A DNA stretch of 64,000 nt, taken from assembly GCA_034359265.1 (NCBI GenBank), contig CP136890.1, forward strand, positions 77,711,501 to 77,775,500. Reading direction: 5' to 3'. Positions 15,171 to 26,177 of this stretch are shown here, in pieces (position 1 is the stretch's first letter; the number at the start of each line of letters is the position of its first letter). A program made the position numbers and the translations under genes. This stretch comes from Canna indica. Lineage: Eukaryota > Streptophyta > Magnoliopsida > Zingiberales > Cannaceae. The notes beneath the pieces are model-generated. The model was not told the DNA's origin, ran no database searches, and worked only from the letters and a program-made list of their open reading frames with translations.

Positions 15171-16157
15171 GCTGATCGAAGTTGGATGTACTGATGTCTT
15201 GATCGTGGGGCTTTACCGAATGAGTTTCGATTAGACGTAACTTACTTCCTAAATTTTGCCTATTCGAATCGGAAATTCGTTAGCGCTGGTGTTAAAATCT
15301 GATGTCCATGCCGCATTTGCTTGAATTGACGATTTTTGGATCGGGAAACTGTCACTCTGCATCTATATAGCAAATGATTTGCACCAAGATATTTTCTATG
15401 GACTTGTCACGGGGAGTCACGTGAAGTCGGGACGTCGAGCAATCCTGTCGTTCAGATATATGGTGAATCTTCCTCTGCTAGTGTTTCTTCATCCAGTCAA
15501 TCTAATCCCTATAGAACTATAATACTTGATAGTCTTGGGGGTCAATTCCACCTGAATGATAATGTTGATCGGCCAGTTACAGAGACGTTAGTCCCACCAG
15601 ATACTACAGCGGTTGATATCACAGAAGTACAAACTACGGTAGAGATTGAATTGCCGAATAAAGAAGCTGCAGAATTTTACGAGATGTTGAAAGATGCCGA
15701 TGAACCTTTGTATGAGAATTGTCCTAAATACACTAGATTTTCAGCAATGACGCATCTTATAAACATCAAGGCCGATTGTAATATCAGCGGGGTTGCGTAT
15801 GATCAGATTGCATGATTGATTAATGGAATGCTGCCTACTGATAATAAGTTTGAGCCAACTTTTTATAAAACTAAAAAGCTGATGAGAAAATTGGGGCTGG
15901 GGTACGAAAAAATACACGCGTGCCAAAATAACTGCATTTTATATTATGAAAAAAATGTGCAGTTGGATAAATGCCCTTTATGTCAACATCCTCATTACAA
16001 GGACAAGAAATCCGTCTGGCAGAATAATATCCCGTTTAAGGTGCTTCGGTATTTTCCACTAACACCGTGGCTTCAAAGATTATTCATGTCAGAAAAGACG
16101 GCCCCCTACATGAGTTAGCATGCAAGAAGTCGTGATGATACATTAATGATTCATCCA
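15171..16157 (+). pseudogene. CACTA-1 TNPD-type transposase, N-terminal part
   Basis: Reads from MSADRSWMY through the transposase-associated domain (TYFLNFAYSNRKF, CPCRICLN), a Ser-rich linker, and into the Tnp2 domain (AAEFYEMLKDADEPLY, CPKYTRFSA, ACQNNCILYY, LDKCPLCQ, PFKVLRYFPLTPWLQRLF). It carries stops after WMY, in the CPC region and in the YDQIA region, among others. It ends at the HPSE codons where the element is truncated. It extends further into Tnp2 than CACTA-2 does. Confidence 0.85.
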
Positions 16158-17269
16158 TCCGAAGGCATACTGCCATTTTCTGGCACACTTCCTTCGATCG
16201 TTCGGTCGACCAACTTGCCTACTGCCAGTTTTTGGCAGCATTCAGTCGATCGACCGGTCGACCGAAATTGGGCAGACTGCACTACTTGGTTTCGCTGAGA
16301 TTTTGCTTGTTTGTTTATTTTCTGGTTCCGTCTTCGCTAAGTCTACTTATATAACATTAAGTTAATAACTTTGAAACATAAATGTTATATAAGGATTACC
16401 CATCATTTGGATTAAATAAAAATATCTAAAATATCAAAATCCTTAAGAATCAAAATCTAGTTTTTGGGGTCTAGTACAAATTTTCATAAAAACGAAAAAA
16501 TTTTAATCTCCCGGGTCAAATATGGGTATGCTAAAGGCTTCCAAAAATTCCTTAAAAATATCTCGTTATCTAGCTTTTACCCAAGGAACAATTACCGCCA
16601 TTTTTTGTGTCAAGAAAAAGTCTAGGTCATATAACCCTCCAATGAGCTCCCTACGCTTAGTGAATTTCAGAGCGGTTTTTGGGTTTTCATGTTTTGGGGT
16701 TCAGGTTTGGTTTTTGGGTTCTTTGCATTATAAAGAGTATTACATCACATGCTAAACACCCTAAACCTAAATTTTAACTTCCCGAAGAATCCCGAGCGCC
16801 GACGAGTGTCCTTGCTGATTTCTTCTATTTTTCCGACCGGGGACGTCGAGCACTAACCGACTTGGAACCTGAAAGATTTCTTAATGAAACATTGGTTCCA
16901 TGTTTGTTATCATCAAAACCGAGAAAATATATTCATGAGAAAATATATTCATTAGAGCGCAAAGGATATCAAACATGAGATTTCTCCCCCTATCAACAAT
17001 CAACATGCATATCTATGAAAATAAACTCTCCCTATCTATATGCATGATTTTCCTATATTTTTTTTATTTTTTACCTATATTTTTCTCCCTCTTTTGACAT
17101 TACTCAAAAAGGGCAAGAAAAGTCAATCAAAAGTCAAAGTTGAAACTCCAAAAAAAATTTCAAAACCGCGAAAGTCTCAACTCAAAGGATGAAAGCCAAA
17201 CATCGAATAAGAGACTAATTAAGTCATACATGATATCGTGAAGTGATAAATAAAATCCAAAACCAAGAA

Positions 17270-18300
17270 TCATGTAGTAACTTAAGTATCGATATTTTTA
17301 AGTATCGGTCAGATAGTCAAAAATCATTTTAGAATTGATTTTTCTCATCAAATGAGTAAAACGGTACCATAAGAGAATTTAAAATATCATACTTCAAGTT
17401 TCATTTGAAAATCTAATAAAAATTTAAAGTATCGAAAAAATGAGCAACTTGAGAAGAGAGATACTTTAGTGGTATTTTCGTAAATAAATGAGATTTTTAT
17501 GACATTTCTAGAAATCATTCAAACTTTCAAAATACAAAAATATTATCATGTAAAACATGTATATCAAGTTTGAAGTGAAAAGAATGTCATTTGATCAAAA
17601 TATGAACTTAGCACCAATTCATTCAAAGTAGGCATGAAAGCATGAAAATGACTAAGTATCAAATTTTGCTATCTACTCATGTATTCTCAAATTTAGGTAC
17701 CTAGATATCTAACATGAGTGAATCTAAGTATATTGATCAAGTTTGGGCTTAAAATGAAATTTCTAAGTTCATTTTTCATCCTATCTTGATTTCAACCAAG
17801 AACTCATTTTTAGATATCGCTCAAGATATCAAAATCATTTTCAGAAATGATTTCACTCAAAGAATAATGAGAACGATATTAGAAATGGAATCAAAATAGT
17901 ATGCACAAAGTTTCATTTGAAGCTTTCAACGAAAAATCAAAGTATCGAAAAGATTGATATTTCAATAGGATGAAACTTTGCATTTTTGAAATCCAACTTC
18001 AAAATTCCACTATAAATCAGATTCTTGATGAAACTTTTCAAAATTTTTACTGAAGAAACTAGATTTTTCAGTGAAGGTGAAATTTCAAGAATCAGTTAAA
18101 AATACTTTTTCTACATTTTTCTAGAAATAACTGAAAATGCTGAATTTTCAATGACATTTTCACAATTTTTAGTTATTTTAAAAAATTGTTCAGTTTTCAT
18201 TCAAACTTTTATGACACCATATAATGGTCATGTAAAGAGTGTATATCAATTTTTAGTTTCAAATTCATTTCAAAATGAAATCGAGTGATATCAAAACGAA
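17270..18300. repeat. Diverged internal duplications of element B
   Basis: Non-coding. The block around 17300-17450 (agtttcatttgaa, agtatcgaaaa, aatcatttt) recurs around 17825-17965. The block 17515-17590 (tttctagaaat, attcaaact, catgtaaa, gtatatca) recurs around 18118-18260. Offsets are roughly 0.5-0.65 kb. I see no coding potential. Confidence 0.6.
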
Positions 18301-18689
18301 TTTAAAGAGATCACAAGTGAAATATAAATGAAAACATGATCTCAAACCCTTCATATTGGTTGAAAACCGAAATGCCACAATTAGCCTACGATTTAGAATC
18401 GCAAAGTCGCTTAGGCCCATTATAGGCCATATAGGTCTCCGAAGAGTCCGAAAATCAAAAACAAAATCATTTTTCAAAAGACTCTTATCAAGAGTGAGGA
18501 ATGTACTAATATTAAGCATATATCAAAACTCTAACTCTTAATTTAAAACAAGTAAGTATAGGAGATGATACCAAAGTGTTTGATGCCAATAATTTCATTA
18601 CCCAAGGCATCATGATGACTTGAAGTTGCAACTTTGAAATGGTACAATCTTTGAATCCTCAAGCAATTTCAATCAACCAACTTCATCTC

Positions 18690-19654
18690 ACCCTTGTGTG
18701 GTAGCTCCCCCTACAATAGAGCAAGAGACCTTTGGTACCCAAATGACTTTGGGTCCTTGGGGGTCAATGAGCTTAGGTACCCAAAGTGTCTTAACAATAC
18801 TAGGGTTCACTTTAAAAGCACAATCATAGATGACATGCCCATAAACACCAAAAAAAAAATAATGTCTATTAAATTTCTTCTTTTCATCATGGACATGAGG
18901 TTTATCATTAGAATGCTTGACATGTGAACTATGATGAATATGATCATTCTTAAAGGAAATAATTTTCTTTTGAACATGAGGTTTAATGTTAGAATGCTTG
19001 ACATGAGAAGCATCATGTGTATAAGCATTCTTGAAAAAGAAACATATGTATTTCTAGAATTCTTAGAGGATGAATTACTAGATAGATTATTAACTTTCTT
19101 ACTTAGAAAAACAACCTCATTTTTCAAGTCGTTCATGGACTTATGAATAGCATGTAATTGAGTTTTCAACATGCTATTTTCATTCTTTAATTAATATGTC
19201 ATTTTTTATTTTCAAATCCTTAGTGTCAACACTTAAGGTATCATGGCATGGATTGGAGATACTAATTTTTAGCTTCTCATTTTCTAATTTTACATCATGT
19301 AATTGAGAGCTAAGATTTAATTTTTCTTTCTTCAATTTTTTGTTTTCTTTATCTTTTCTAACAAGCAAGGCATACATGCTTTTATATTCATCAATTAATT
19401 CATCATAAAGCAAATCATGAGAATTAGATGAATTAATACTACCATTTTTGTTATCATGACTAGAAGAAGAAGAGTATACCTCATCATTAGCATCCATAAG
19501 GCAAACTTTTGAAGTGACTTCATAGTCATGGCAAGAGGATACTTCATTTGAATAAGATGATGATGTAGAAGCGTTTGACATCTTCTTTGTCTTGTTCTTC
19601 ATGGAGGGATAATTTTTTTTCACATGCCTTTTTTCTTTGCACACATGGAAAATC
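18690..19654 (-). pseudogene. Element B gag, C-terminal half
   Basis: Starts (minus) at the zinc-knuckle remnant VCKEKRHVKKNYPSMK, where the CCHC cysteines are partly lost. It continues through a Ser/Asp/Asn-rich stretch and a coiled-coil-like segment (ELIDEYKSMYALL, KDKENKKLKKEK, LENEKLKISI, then LKNEVVFLSKKVNNL). It ends near 18700 with a PKSFGYQ remnant resembling the PKxxWVPK that closes many copia gag regions. It is separated from the N-terminal half by CACTA-2. Confidence 0.7.
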
Positions 19655-20339
19655 ACACACTACTAGAAATTGAGTCTTCAGCAACGGCTATCAGCAACGG
19701 CCGCTCAAGCCGTTGCTATTTGCAACAGCATTCTTACGGTCGCTCAAGCCATTGCAGATATGTTGTATCTGCAACGGCTTTCTAATGGACACGCGAGCCG
19801 TTGCTGATGATTTTAATTATCAGCAACAGCTTTCTAACGGACAAGTGAGCCGTTGCTGATGATAACTTATTAGCAACGGCTTTCTAACGGGCGAGTGAGC
19901 CGCTGTTGATAAGTTTATATAGGTCGCAGATCGCGCCTGACCCTTCTTTCTCCCGCTGCCGCCGCCGCCTCCTCCTCCTCTCGGCTCTCGCTGCCGCTGC
20001 CGACGCCGACGACGCCGAGCTACCGCTACCGCTGCCGATGCTGTCGTCCGTCCTCGATCGCCGATTTTAGGTATTCATCACCGTCCGGCCGTCTCTTCCC
20101 GTTGCGGCCGGCGGGAAATCCGATCGAAACCCTATTTTTAGGGTTTCGGCCGGCGGCGGTCGGCCGATGGCCGCCGCCGGAGCTTTTATTATGTCCGGAT
20201 ACTGTACTCCGGCGTCGGAAATAGCAAATTTATATTTTTTTTTATTTTTTTATATATGTTAATTAATTATTTAGATTAATTGTTTAATTTGTTAGATTAA
20301 TTATTAGGGTTTAGATTAATTTTTAGGGTTTAGATTAAT

Positions 20340-20495
20340 TTCGGAATTGTCCACTTCGGCAATGTGCCGGAATCGTACACTTTGGATGCGCGCCGGAATC
20401 GTCCACTTCGGACACGCGCCGGAATCGTCCACTTCGGACTCTTGGCGAAATCGTCAATTTCGGACTCGTGTCGGAATTCTCCAATATGGACTCGA
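20340..20495. repeat. ~26-bp tandem repeats, CACTA-2 leader
   Basis: Units of the form gtccacttcggacacgcgcc + ggaatc, five or six in a row, as in CACTA-1 and CACTA-3. Confidence 0.75.
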
Positions 20496-20738
20496 ACTAT
20501 CTCGAAACATTTAGAAAATAATCATCCATCCGACGAGTTGATATGTTTCACGTACGCATCGACGAGTCGGATATGATTTAGCAAAACCTTAGATCCGTTC
20601 GGGGATTATATGTTCGTGTAAAAGAAGTAGATGATCTTTTATACGACGTACAATTCTTGAATTATCCCTGATTGGACAATTTGGGAATATAGTTATTTGT
20701 ACTGCACTTACGTTTTTATTTTATCTGTTAACTAATTA

Positions 20739-20834
20739 TTCTAAATTTTGGCAACATCTCTCTTGTTCTCCGATACGCGCCCAGATGATATGCGTATTCG
20801 GAGAACTGTAGGGAGATGCTGCCAAAATTTAGAA
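20739..20834. repeat. Conserved palindrome P, copy 2 (CACTA-2 leader)
   Basis: Same stem-loop as 14951-15047. The left arm carries one changed base in cggcagcatc (ggcaacatc); the right arm gggagatgctgcc is kept. It ends about 120 bp before the transposase ATG. Confidence 0.85.
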
Positions 20835-20952
20835 TGAAGTTAGCGGTTAAAATAAGTACTTAGTGCAATATAAATAACATAAATCTCGAATGGAATAGGA
20901 CTATCTCACCTAAAGACATTAACCAAAGAAATTGTCATTGATTGACAGAATC

Positions 20953-21967
20953 ATGTCGGCTGATCGAAGTTGGATGTACCGACGTCTTGATCGTGGAGCT
21001 TTAATGAATGAGTTTCGATTAGGCGTAACGTACTTCCTAAATTTCGCATATTCGAATCGGAATTTCGTTAGCATCGATGATCAAATCCGATGTCCGTGCC
21101 GCATTTGTTCGAATGGATGATTTTTAGATCGGGAGACTATCATTCTGCACCTATATAGCAAAGGATTTGCACCAAGATATTTTCTATGGACTTGTCACGG
21201 GGAGTCACGCGAAGTCGGGACGTCGAGCAATCCTGTCGTTCAGACATACGGTGAATCTTCCTCAGTTGGTGCTTCTTCATCCAGCCAATCTAATCCCTAT
21301 AGAACTATGATACTTGATAGTCTTGGGGGTCAATTCCACCTGAATGATAATGTTGATCGGTCAGTTCTTCAGACATCAGTCCCACCAGATACTACAGCGG
21401 TTGATATCATAGAAGTACAAACTGCGATAGAGATCGAATTACCGAATAAAGAAGCTGCAGAATTTTACGAGATGTTGAAAGCTGCCGATGAACCTTTGTA
21501 TGAGAATTGTCCTAAATACACTAGGTTTTCAGCAATGACACAGCTCCTAAACATCAAGGCCGATTGTAATATCAGCGGAGTTGCGTATGATCGGATTGCA
21601 GGATTGATTAATGGAATGCTGCCTACTGATAACAAGTTTGAGCCTACTTTTTATAAAACTAAAAAGCTGATGAGAAAATTGGGGCTTGGGTATGAAAAAA
21701 AAACACGCATGCCAAAATAACTGCATTTTATATTATAAAGAAAATGTGCAGTTGGATAAATGCCCTGTATGTCAAGAAGATGATCCTCCTGCTGTAGATC
21801 GTATTATTCCAATACTCGAGGATGCAGACACAACGTCAATTCAATTAGAAGTTGAATATGCTGATGATGACGATCATGAAATTGAGGAAGCTGGAGATGA
21901 AGAAGATGAAGAAGAGGAAGAAGAGGAAGAAGAGGAAGAATTCGAAGACTATTTATTATTCAGATGA
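20953..21967 (+). pseudogene. CACTA-2 TNPD-type transposase, internally deleted
   Basis: Reads MSADRSWMYRRLDRG, the transposase-associated domain (GVTYFLNFAYSNRNF, CPCRICSNG), one stop, a Ser-rich linker, then the Tnp2 start (AAEFYEMLKAADEPLY to YKTKKLMRKLGLGYE). A run of A at 21698 shifts frame before HACQNNCILYY. After DKCPVCQ (near 21775) the reading jumps to DDPPAVDRIIPILED and a Glu/Asp-rich tail. This matches the C-terminal tail of CACTA-3 (SPILEDDDT, QLEVEY). The middle, including most catalytic Tnp2 sequence, is deleted. Confidence 0.85.
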
Positions 21968-22052
21968 TGAGGAATAATTGTAAAGTATATATTTTATTAA
22001 ATATATCTCTACTATTTATACAATAATCTCATTATATGTCTATTCGACAGAT

Positions 22053-23249
22053 ATGTCTGGTCGTGGTTATCGTCGCAAGAGAGCTTCGGAGTCTCCGATC
22101 GGTGAGACTCCTACACTTACTCATGCTGCTGATCCTCCTGTTGCTGATCCTCATGCCGATGATACTGTCAAGGCTAGTACATCCATACGCAGGCGGCCAC
22201 GCGGGCCTAACTGGTGGCAGCCTCCACCAGCCACAGAGTCACGTAGATTGATTAGCGTGATTGGGGAGCGGTAATATATCATGAATTATGAATCATTACA
22301 AATTCATTATATCATAATATAATTTTAAATTTTATTTTTGTTGTGCAGGTTCGAGCAAGAAGAAGTGCCGAGGAGCATTTCTTCTACTATTCGACGATAC
22401 ATGCACGGGGCATGACCTACATGGTCTCACGTGCCTAGCGAGCACGTCGACGTGTTATGGCGCGAGTTTGAGGCATGTATTTTTTTTTTTTACATGCATG
22501 ATGATTAATATTGGTACTGATATTATTATTTTGCAGGCTCGCTATACATGGGTCGAGGACCAAAGGCCCTTCATTTACGCTGCCTGGGAGGCTATTTCCC
22601 GGGCAAGGTACAACGGGCAGCTGGGGCAGGCTCGGTCCCAGGCGATGGCCCGAGCTGGGACCACTAACATGGGACGGGGGAGTACATCCACAACCGCGCT
22701 GCATACATTATGGTAATTATATATTTGTTTAAATTATTCATTATATATTTATAATTTAAGTTTTATGATAAATATTAAACAAAAAATCAAACTCGAGTAG
22801 GAGACCTACAGCCAGACGGTGGTGCAGCGCGGGGGTACCCCGAGGACTTTGACGCAGCAACGTGGGTCGAGGCCGCAGGTGGCTGGGACCATGGCCGCGT
22901 ATATGGCTTCGCAGATAGTGGTCATGCGCAAGCCGTACTAGGGCCACTTGGGGCACCGACCCCTCCGGTCGCTGGTGAGCGGCCGTCCACCTCTAGATCC
23001 AGTTATGATCATAGTAGCAGAATAAGAACTCTAGAGGACACGATCGCGCGTCAGACTGAGATAATGGAGCGCCAGAGTCAGATGATGGCGGATATACAAG
23101 CTATGCTACGCAACATGTCAGGTCATCCCGAAGCAGGCATCTCTTCGGCATCATCTAATCCATCGTCCTCGAGTCAGTCCACGCCGGTGTACACTCAAGC
23201 ACTCCAGACCCCGCCATATGATCCAGACCATCCTCCATCGTCATCGTGA
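22053..23249 (+). pseudogene. CACTA-2 TNPA-type (Transposase_24/Ptta-like) gene
   Basis: Exon-like blocks in order: MSGRGYRRKRASESP with RRPRGPNWW; FEQEEVPRSISSTIRRYMHG, PTWSHVPSEHVDVLWREFE; TWVEDQRPFIYAAWEAISRARYN; FDAATWVEAAGGWDHGRVYG; and a C-terminal coiled-coil-like stretch (IMERQSQMMADIQAMLRNM) ending at 23249. AT-rich spacers with GT/AG edges (for example tgtgcag before 22350, ttgcag near 22537) look like introns. One TGA lies in the second block (MHGA-stop-PTWS), and the block equivalent to 27612-27830 of CACTA-3 is shortened. Plant En/Spm accessory proteins of this type bind subterminal repeats. Confidence 0.7.
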
Positions 23250-23891
23250 GATTTTTTATATTGACTTTGTTACTGAGATATTGGACTTGTTTAATTTATT
23301 TTGTTTGGATATTGATACTTCAATTTTGCATTTGAATAATTTTCATACTATTGTGGATAATTATCAATATAAATATAATTGTTTTGATGTATATCTTGGT
23401 GTATTTGTGATGTGTGAATGAATGTGTGTATGAGTGTATGGGTGTGTGAGTTATGTATCAGATAATGTATCAATGTATCAATGGAAATTTGAAATTTTTT
23501 CGTTACCAGGTTCACATCATCAGCAACGGCTTTCCCACGACCGTCCGTGGGAAAGTCGTTGCTAAAAGTGTATCGAAAGCCGTTGCTGGTGACCTACAGC
23601 AACGGCTTAGCGACGGGATTTTACTAACGGCGTTGCTACGGACTCAGCGGCCGTTGCTATTAATGTTATCCGCAACGGCTCCGGGTCCGTGGCAAAACCG
23701 TTGCTGATAATATTTTTAGCAACGGCCCGAGCGGCCGTTGCTGATCCATTGCTAAGTTATCAGCAACGCGATTTTCTGCCACGACTCCATTGCAACGGCT
23801 CCGGCCGTTGCTGATGCTCTTCAGCAACAGCTCAGCAACGGCTCAGCAACGGCATCAGCCATTGCTGATGTCCATTTTTCTAGTAGTGACA

Positions 23892-24328
23892 TTCCTTTTC
23901 CGATTTTTAGTGCTCCTATGACTAGAGACACTTTGAACTTCAAAAACCATGTTAGTATTGAAAGGATGACCATTGTCATCTCTACCTTCATTAAAAGTTT
24001 CTAACTCCTCGGTTTTAGCATAATCATATAAGACATTTAAGCAAGGCCAAATATCGAATGCGGAAGTACAATGCATAATCTTTTCAAATATATTATTTTT
24101 CAAAGAACAATATATGCAATTTGTTGTCTTAGCATTTAATTCAAACGTATTAATTTGTTCTTGGGTCCATGAATTCATATTTTCCTTAGGTTCAATATAT
24201 TTTGTCTTTACCATGTCAAATACACCTAAACCTTGAGTCTTTAGGAAAGTATACATTCTACTTTTCCAAAGACCAAAGTTAGACTCATCGAACCTAGGAG
24301 GTGAAGACGCTAAACTCTCTAGTGTCAT
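23892..24328 (-). CDS. Element B gag, N-terminal half (UBN2/DUF4219-like)
   Basis: From ATG 24328: MTLESLASSPPRFDESNFG, LWKSRMYTFLKTQGLGVFD, then TQEQINTFELNAKTTNCIY, AFDIWPCLNVLYDYAKTEE and an NxHPFNTNMVFE segment. This is the retrotransposon gag domain of copia elements. The frame is open until the CACTA-2 insertion at 23891, after which gag resumes at 19654. No pol follows. It is named a fragment because the insertion interrupts it. Confidence 0.85.
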
Positions 24329-24396
24329 TTTTCAGATCGAGAGACGATGTAGAGGAGATGGTGAAATCTCAATCTACGATCCACTCTGATACCAAT

Positions 24397-26048
24397 TGTT
24401 GGTGAAATGACCACACTAGAGGGGGGGGTGAGTAGTATGTTATGTAAATCTTTTTGCCTAAATTCCATTTTAATCGTTTCTTGAACTACTTAGGCAAATT
24501 ACAATTTATCGACTAAATGCAAAAGTGATAATAAAATAGTTAAACACAAACAAAGATATCAATGCTAATACAATGAGATTTATAGTGGTTCGGCCCCAAT
24601 GCCTACTCCACTACCTAAGCACCCTACTTGGGATTTTCAAACTAAACTTTACTAGATTAATCTTGTTTCCCTTACAATGAGGACTTTGACCCGAAGAGTC
24701 TCGCTCTCAACCTAAGGCACTTCCACACCTGAAAGTCTCCGCCTTCTTACCGTGAGCACTCTCTTCCACCTCATTCTAAGGGATAACTCAACTAATCCTA
24801 GTAAACTAAGTTTACACCGGTGGTATTAAGCCTCAAACACAAAGGCAACCACCCAATTTCAAGACCTAACAACCTAGGTCTTTATAAGCTCAAATACAAT
24901 GAAATAAACCACAAAAATACACAAATAATGGAGCAAATAAATAATACAACAAATACTTAGCTCCAAACACGAGTCCTAGTTCCTCTTGATGCCTCATTAA
25001 TGAATCGTTCAAAGCTTGAAGGCAAGATCTAGGATGTATCATGGAAACTTGGGTTATCAAAGGGATGACTCAAGAAATGCTTTGAGAATGATCAAGAATG
25101 GCTCAATGGAAGCTTGGATTCCGAGTGGAAGGCTTGCTAAGGCTTCTATCTATAAGCCGTGATGAGATGGCATGAAACAGCCACCTCAACGGGCGGAAAA
25201 CTAGCCATTCCCGTCGTCCAGTCGCAGGTTCGGTCGATCGTCGGTCGACCGACCGAGCGACCGAAGGCATACTACCATTTTTTTGGCACACTTTGGTCGA
25301 CCGTTCGATTGATCGACTTGCCTACTGCCAGTTTTTGGCAGCATTCAGTCGACCAAAATTGGGCAGACTGCACTGCTTGGTTTGGTTAAGATTTTGCTTG
25401 TTTGTTTGTTTTTTGGTTCCGTCTTCACTAAGTCTACATATATAACATTAAGTTAATAACTTTAAAACATAAATGTTATATAAGGATTACCCCTCATTTG
25501 GATTCAATAAAAATATCAAAAAAAATCAAAATCTTGTTTTTGGGGTATAGTACAAATTTTCGGAAAACAGAAATTTTCTAATCTCCCGGGTCAAATATGG
25601 GTATGCTAAAGGCTTCCAAAAAATCTTTTAAAATATCTCGTTATCTAGTTTTTACCCAAGGAACAATTACCGCCATTTTTTGTGTCAAGAAAATGTCTAA
25701 GTCATATAGCCCTCCAAGGAGCTCCCTAGGCTTAGTGAATTTCAGGGCGGTTTCCGGGTTTTCATGTCTTGGGGTTCAGGTTTGGTTTTTTGGATTCTTT
25801 GCATCATAAAGAGGATTACATCACATGCTAGACACCCTAAACCTAAACTCTAACTTCCCGAAGAATTCTGAGCGCCGACGAGCGTCCTTGCCGATTTCTT
25901 CGATTTCTTTGATTTTTTCGATCGGGGATGTTGAGCGCTAACTGACTTGGAACCTGAAAGATTTCTCAATGAAACATTAGTTCCATGTTTGTTATTATCA
26001 AAATCGAGATTAAGACCAAGGTTGAAGGTTGAAAACCTTAAGCCAACA
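24397..26048 (-). repeat. 5' LTR of element B
   Basis: 1652 bp from TGTTGGCTTAAGG (minus, at 26048) to CATTTCACCAACA (24397). It shares its whole length with the solo LTR 46709-48470. A TATA-like minus-strand box (CTTATAGATAG) lies near 25150. The stretch 25220-25330 is dense in GTCGAC/CGATCG-like palindromic words. Confidence 0.9.
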
Positions 26049-26177
26049 CCATGTGCCATTATCATGAAGCGCGAACATCTCATCAAATATAGCCTATCAC
26101 CATCCTTTATGAGAAAGAGCTTCTGAAAGATGCTGGGGAACAGTAATAGAGGACAAGGAGGAAATAAAAGCATAATA
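26049..26177 (-). pseudogene. Copia pol fragment between element B and CACTA-3
   Basis: Minus strand reads YAFISSLSS, QHLSEALSHKGW, FDEM, ALHDNGTW. This is the segment just before the RT (EALxxPxWxxAMxxEMxALxxNxTW). It joins DLVPLPP at 12955 on one side and VSYDALSLDY at 34906 on the other. The match across both junctions proves the nesting. Confidence 0.85.

Larger units (their letters stand above)
13794..16157 (+). mobile_element. CACTA-1: 5' part of a CACTA transposon, 3' end lost
   Basis: Begins CACTACTAGAAATTGGGTC, the same terminus as CACTA-2 at 19658. It is followed by subterminal CAGCAACGGC repeats, a GC-rich leader, a tandem GTCCACTTCGG block, a conserved palindrome and the start of the transposase. 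At about 16152-16160 it stops inside the transposase and LTR sequence resumes. The two partners share the word ccgaaggca at the joint, so the right half was lost by a short-homology deletion that also removed some LTR. It has no right terminus and no TSD. Confidence 0.85.
12959..16922 (-). repeat. 3' LTR of element B, interrupted by a CACTA fragment
   Basis: 12959-13793 and 16152-16922 align with the 5' LTR 24397-26048. The first about 120 bp of the LTR (the TGTTGGCTTAAGG end) is replaced by other sequence beyond 16922. A TATA-like minus-strand box (TTATAAATAG) lies near 13710. A CACTA fragment occupies 13794 to about 16157. Confidence 0.8.
19658..23888 (+). mobile_element. CACTA-2: complete-ended CACTA transposon in element B
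   Basis: Termini CACTACTAGAAATTG and, inverted at the right end, CACTACTAGAAAAATGG. The flanking TSD is aca (19655-19657 and 23889-23891). Both subterminal regions are packed with CAGCAACGGC/GCCGTTGCTG repeats. Inside are a truncated TNPD-type gene (20953-21967) and a TNPA-type gene (22053-23249). At 4231 bp it is an internal-deletion derivative: most of the Tnp2 catalytic domain is missing, so it would need a transposase in trans. Confidence 0.93.
12959..26048 (-). mobile_element. Element B: gag-only copia-type LTR retrotransposon
   Basis: Inserted into the copia RT. Flanks are ccacg (12954-12958) and ccatg (26049-26053), a 5-bp TSD with one difference. The 5' LTR is 24397-26048 and the 3' LTR 12959 to about 16922. 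PBS TGGTATCAGAGT (24394-24383) follows the 5' LTR. A purine run GGGGGAGAAA (near 16990) precedes the 3' LTR. Without the CACTA insert the internal region is about 3.2 kb. It carries only a gag gene and a non-coding, internally duplicated stretch. No protease, integrase or RT is present. It should depend on a partner element for mobility (inference). Two solo LTRs of the same family lie at 42224 and 46709. Confidence 0.85.

Noticed and set aside
21686..21967. Glu/Asp-rich ORF considered as a separate acidic gene
   Set aside because: It is the C-terminal tail of the CACTA-2 transposase after the internal deletion; the same tail occurs in CACTA-3.
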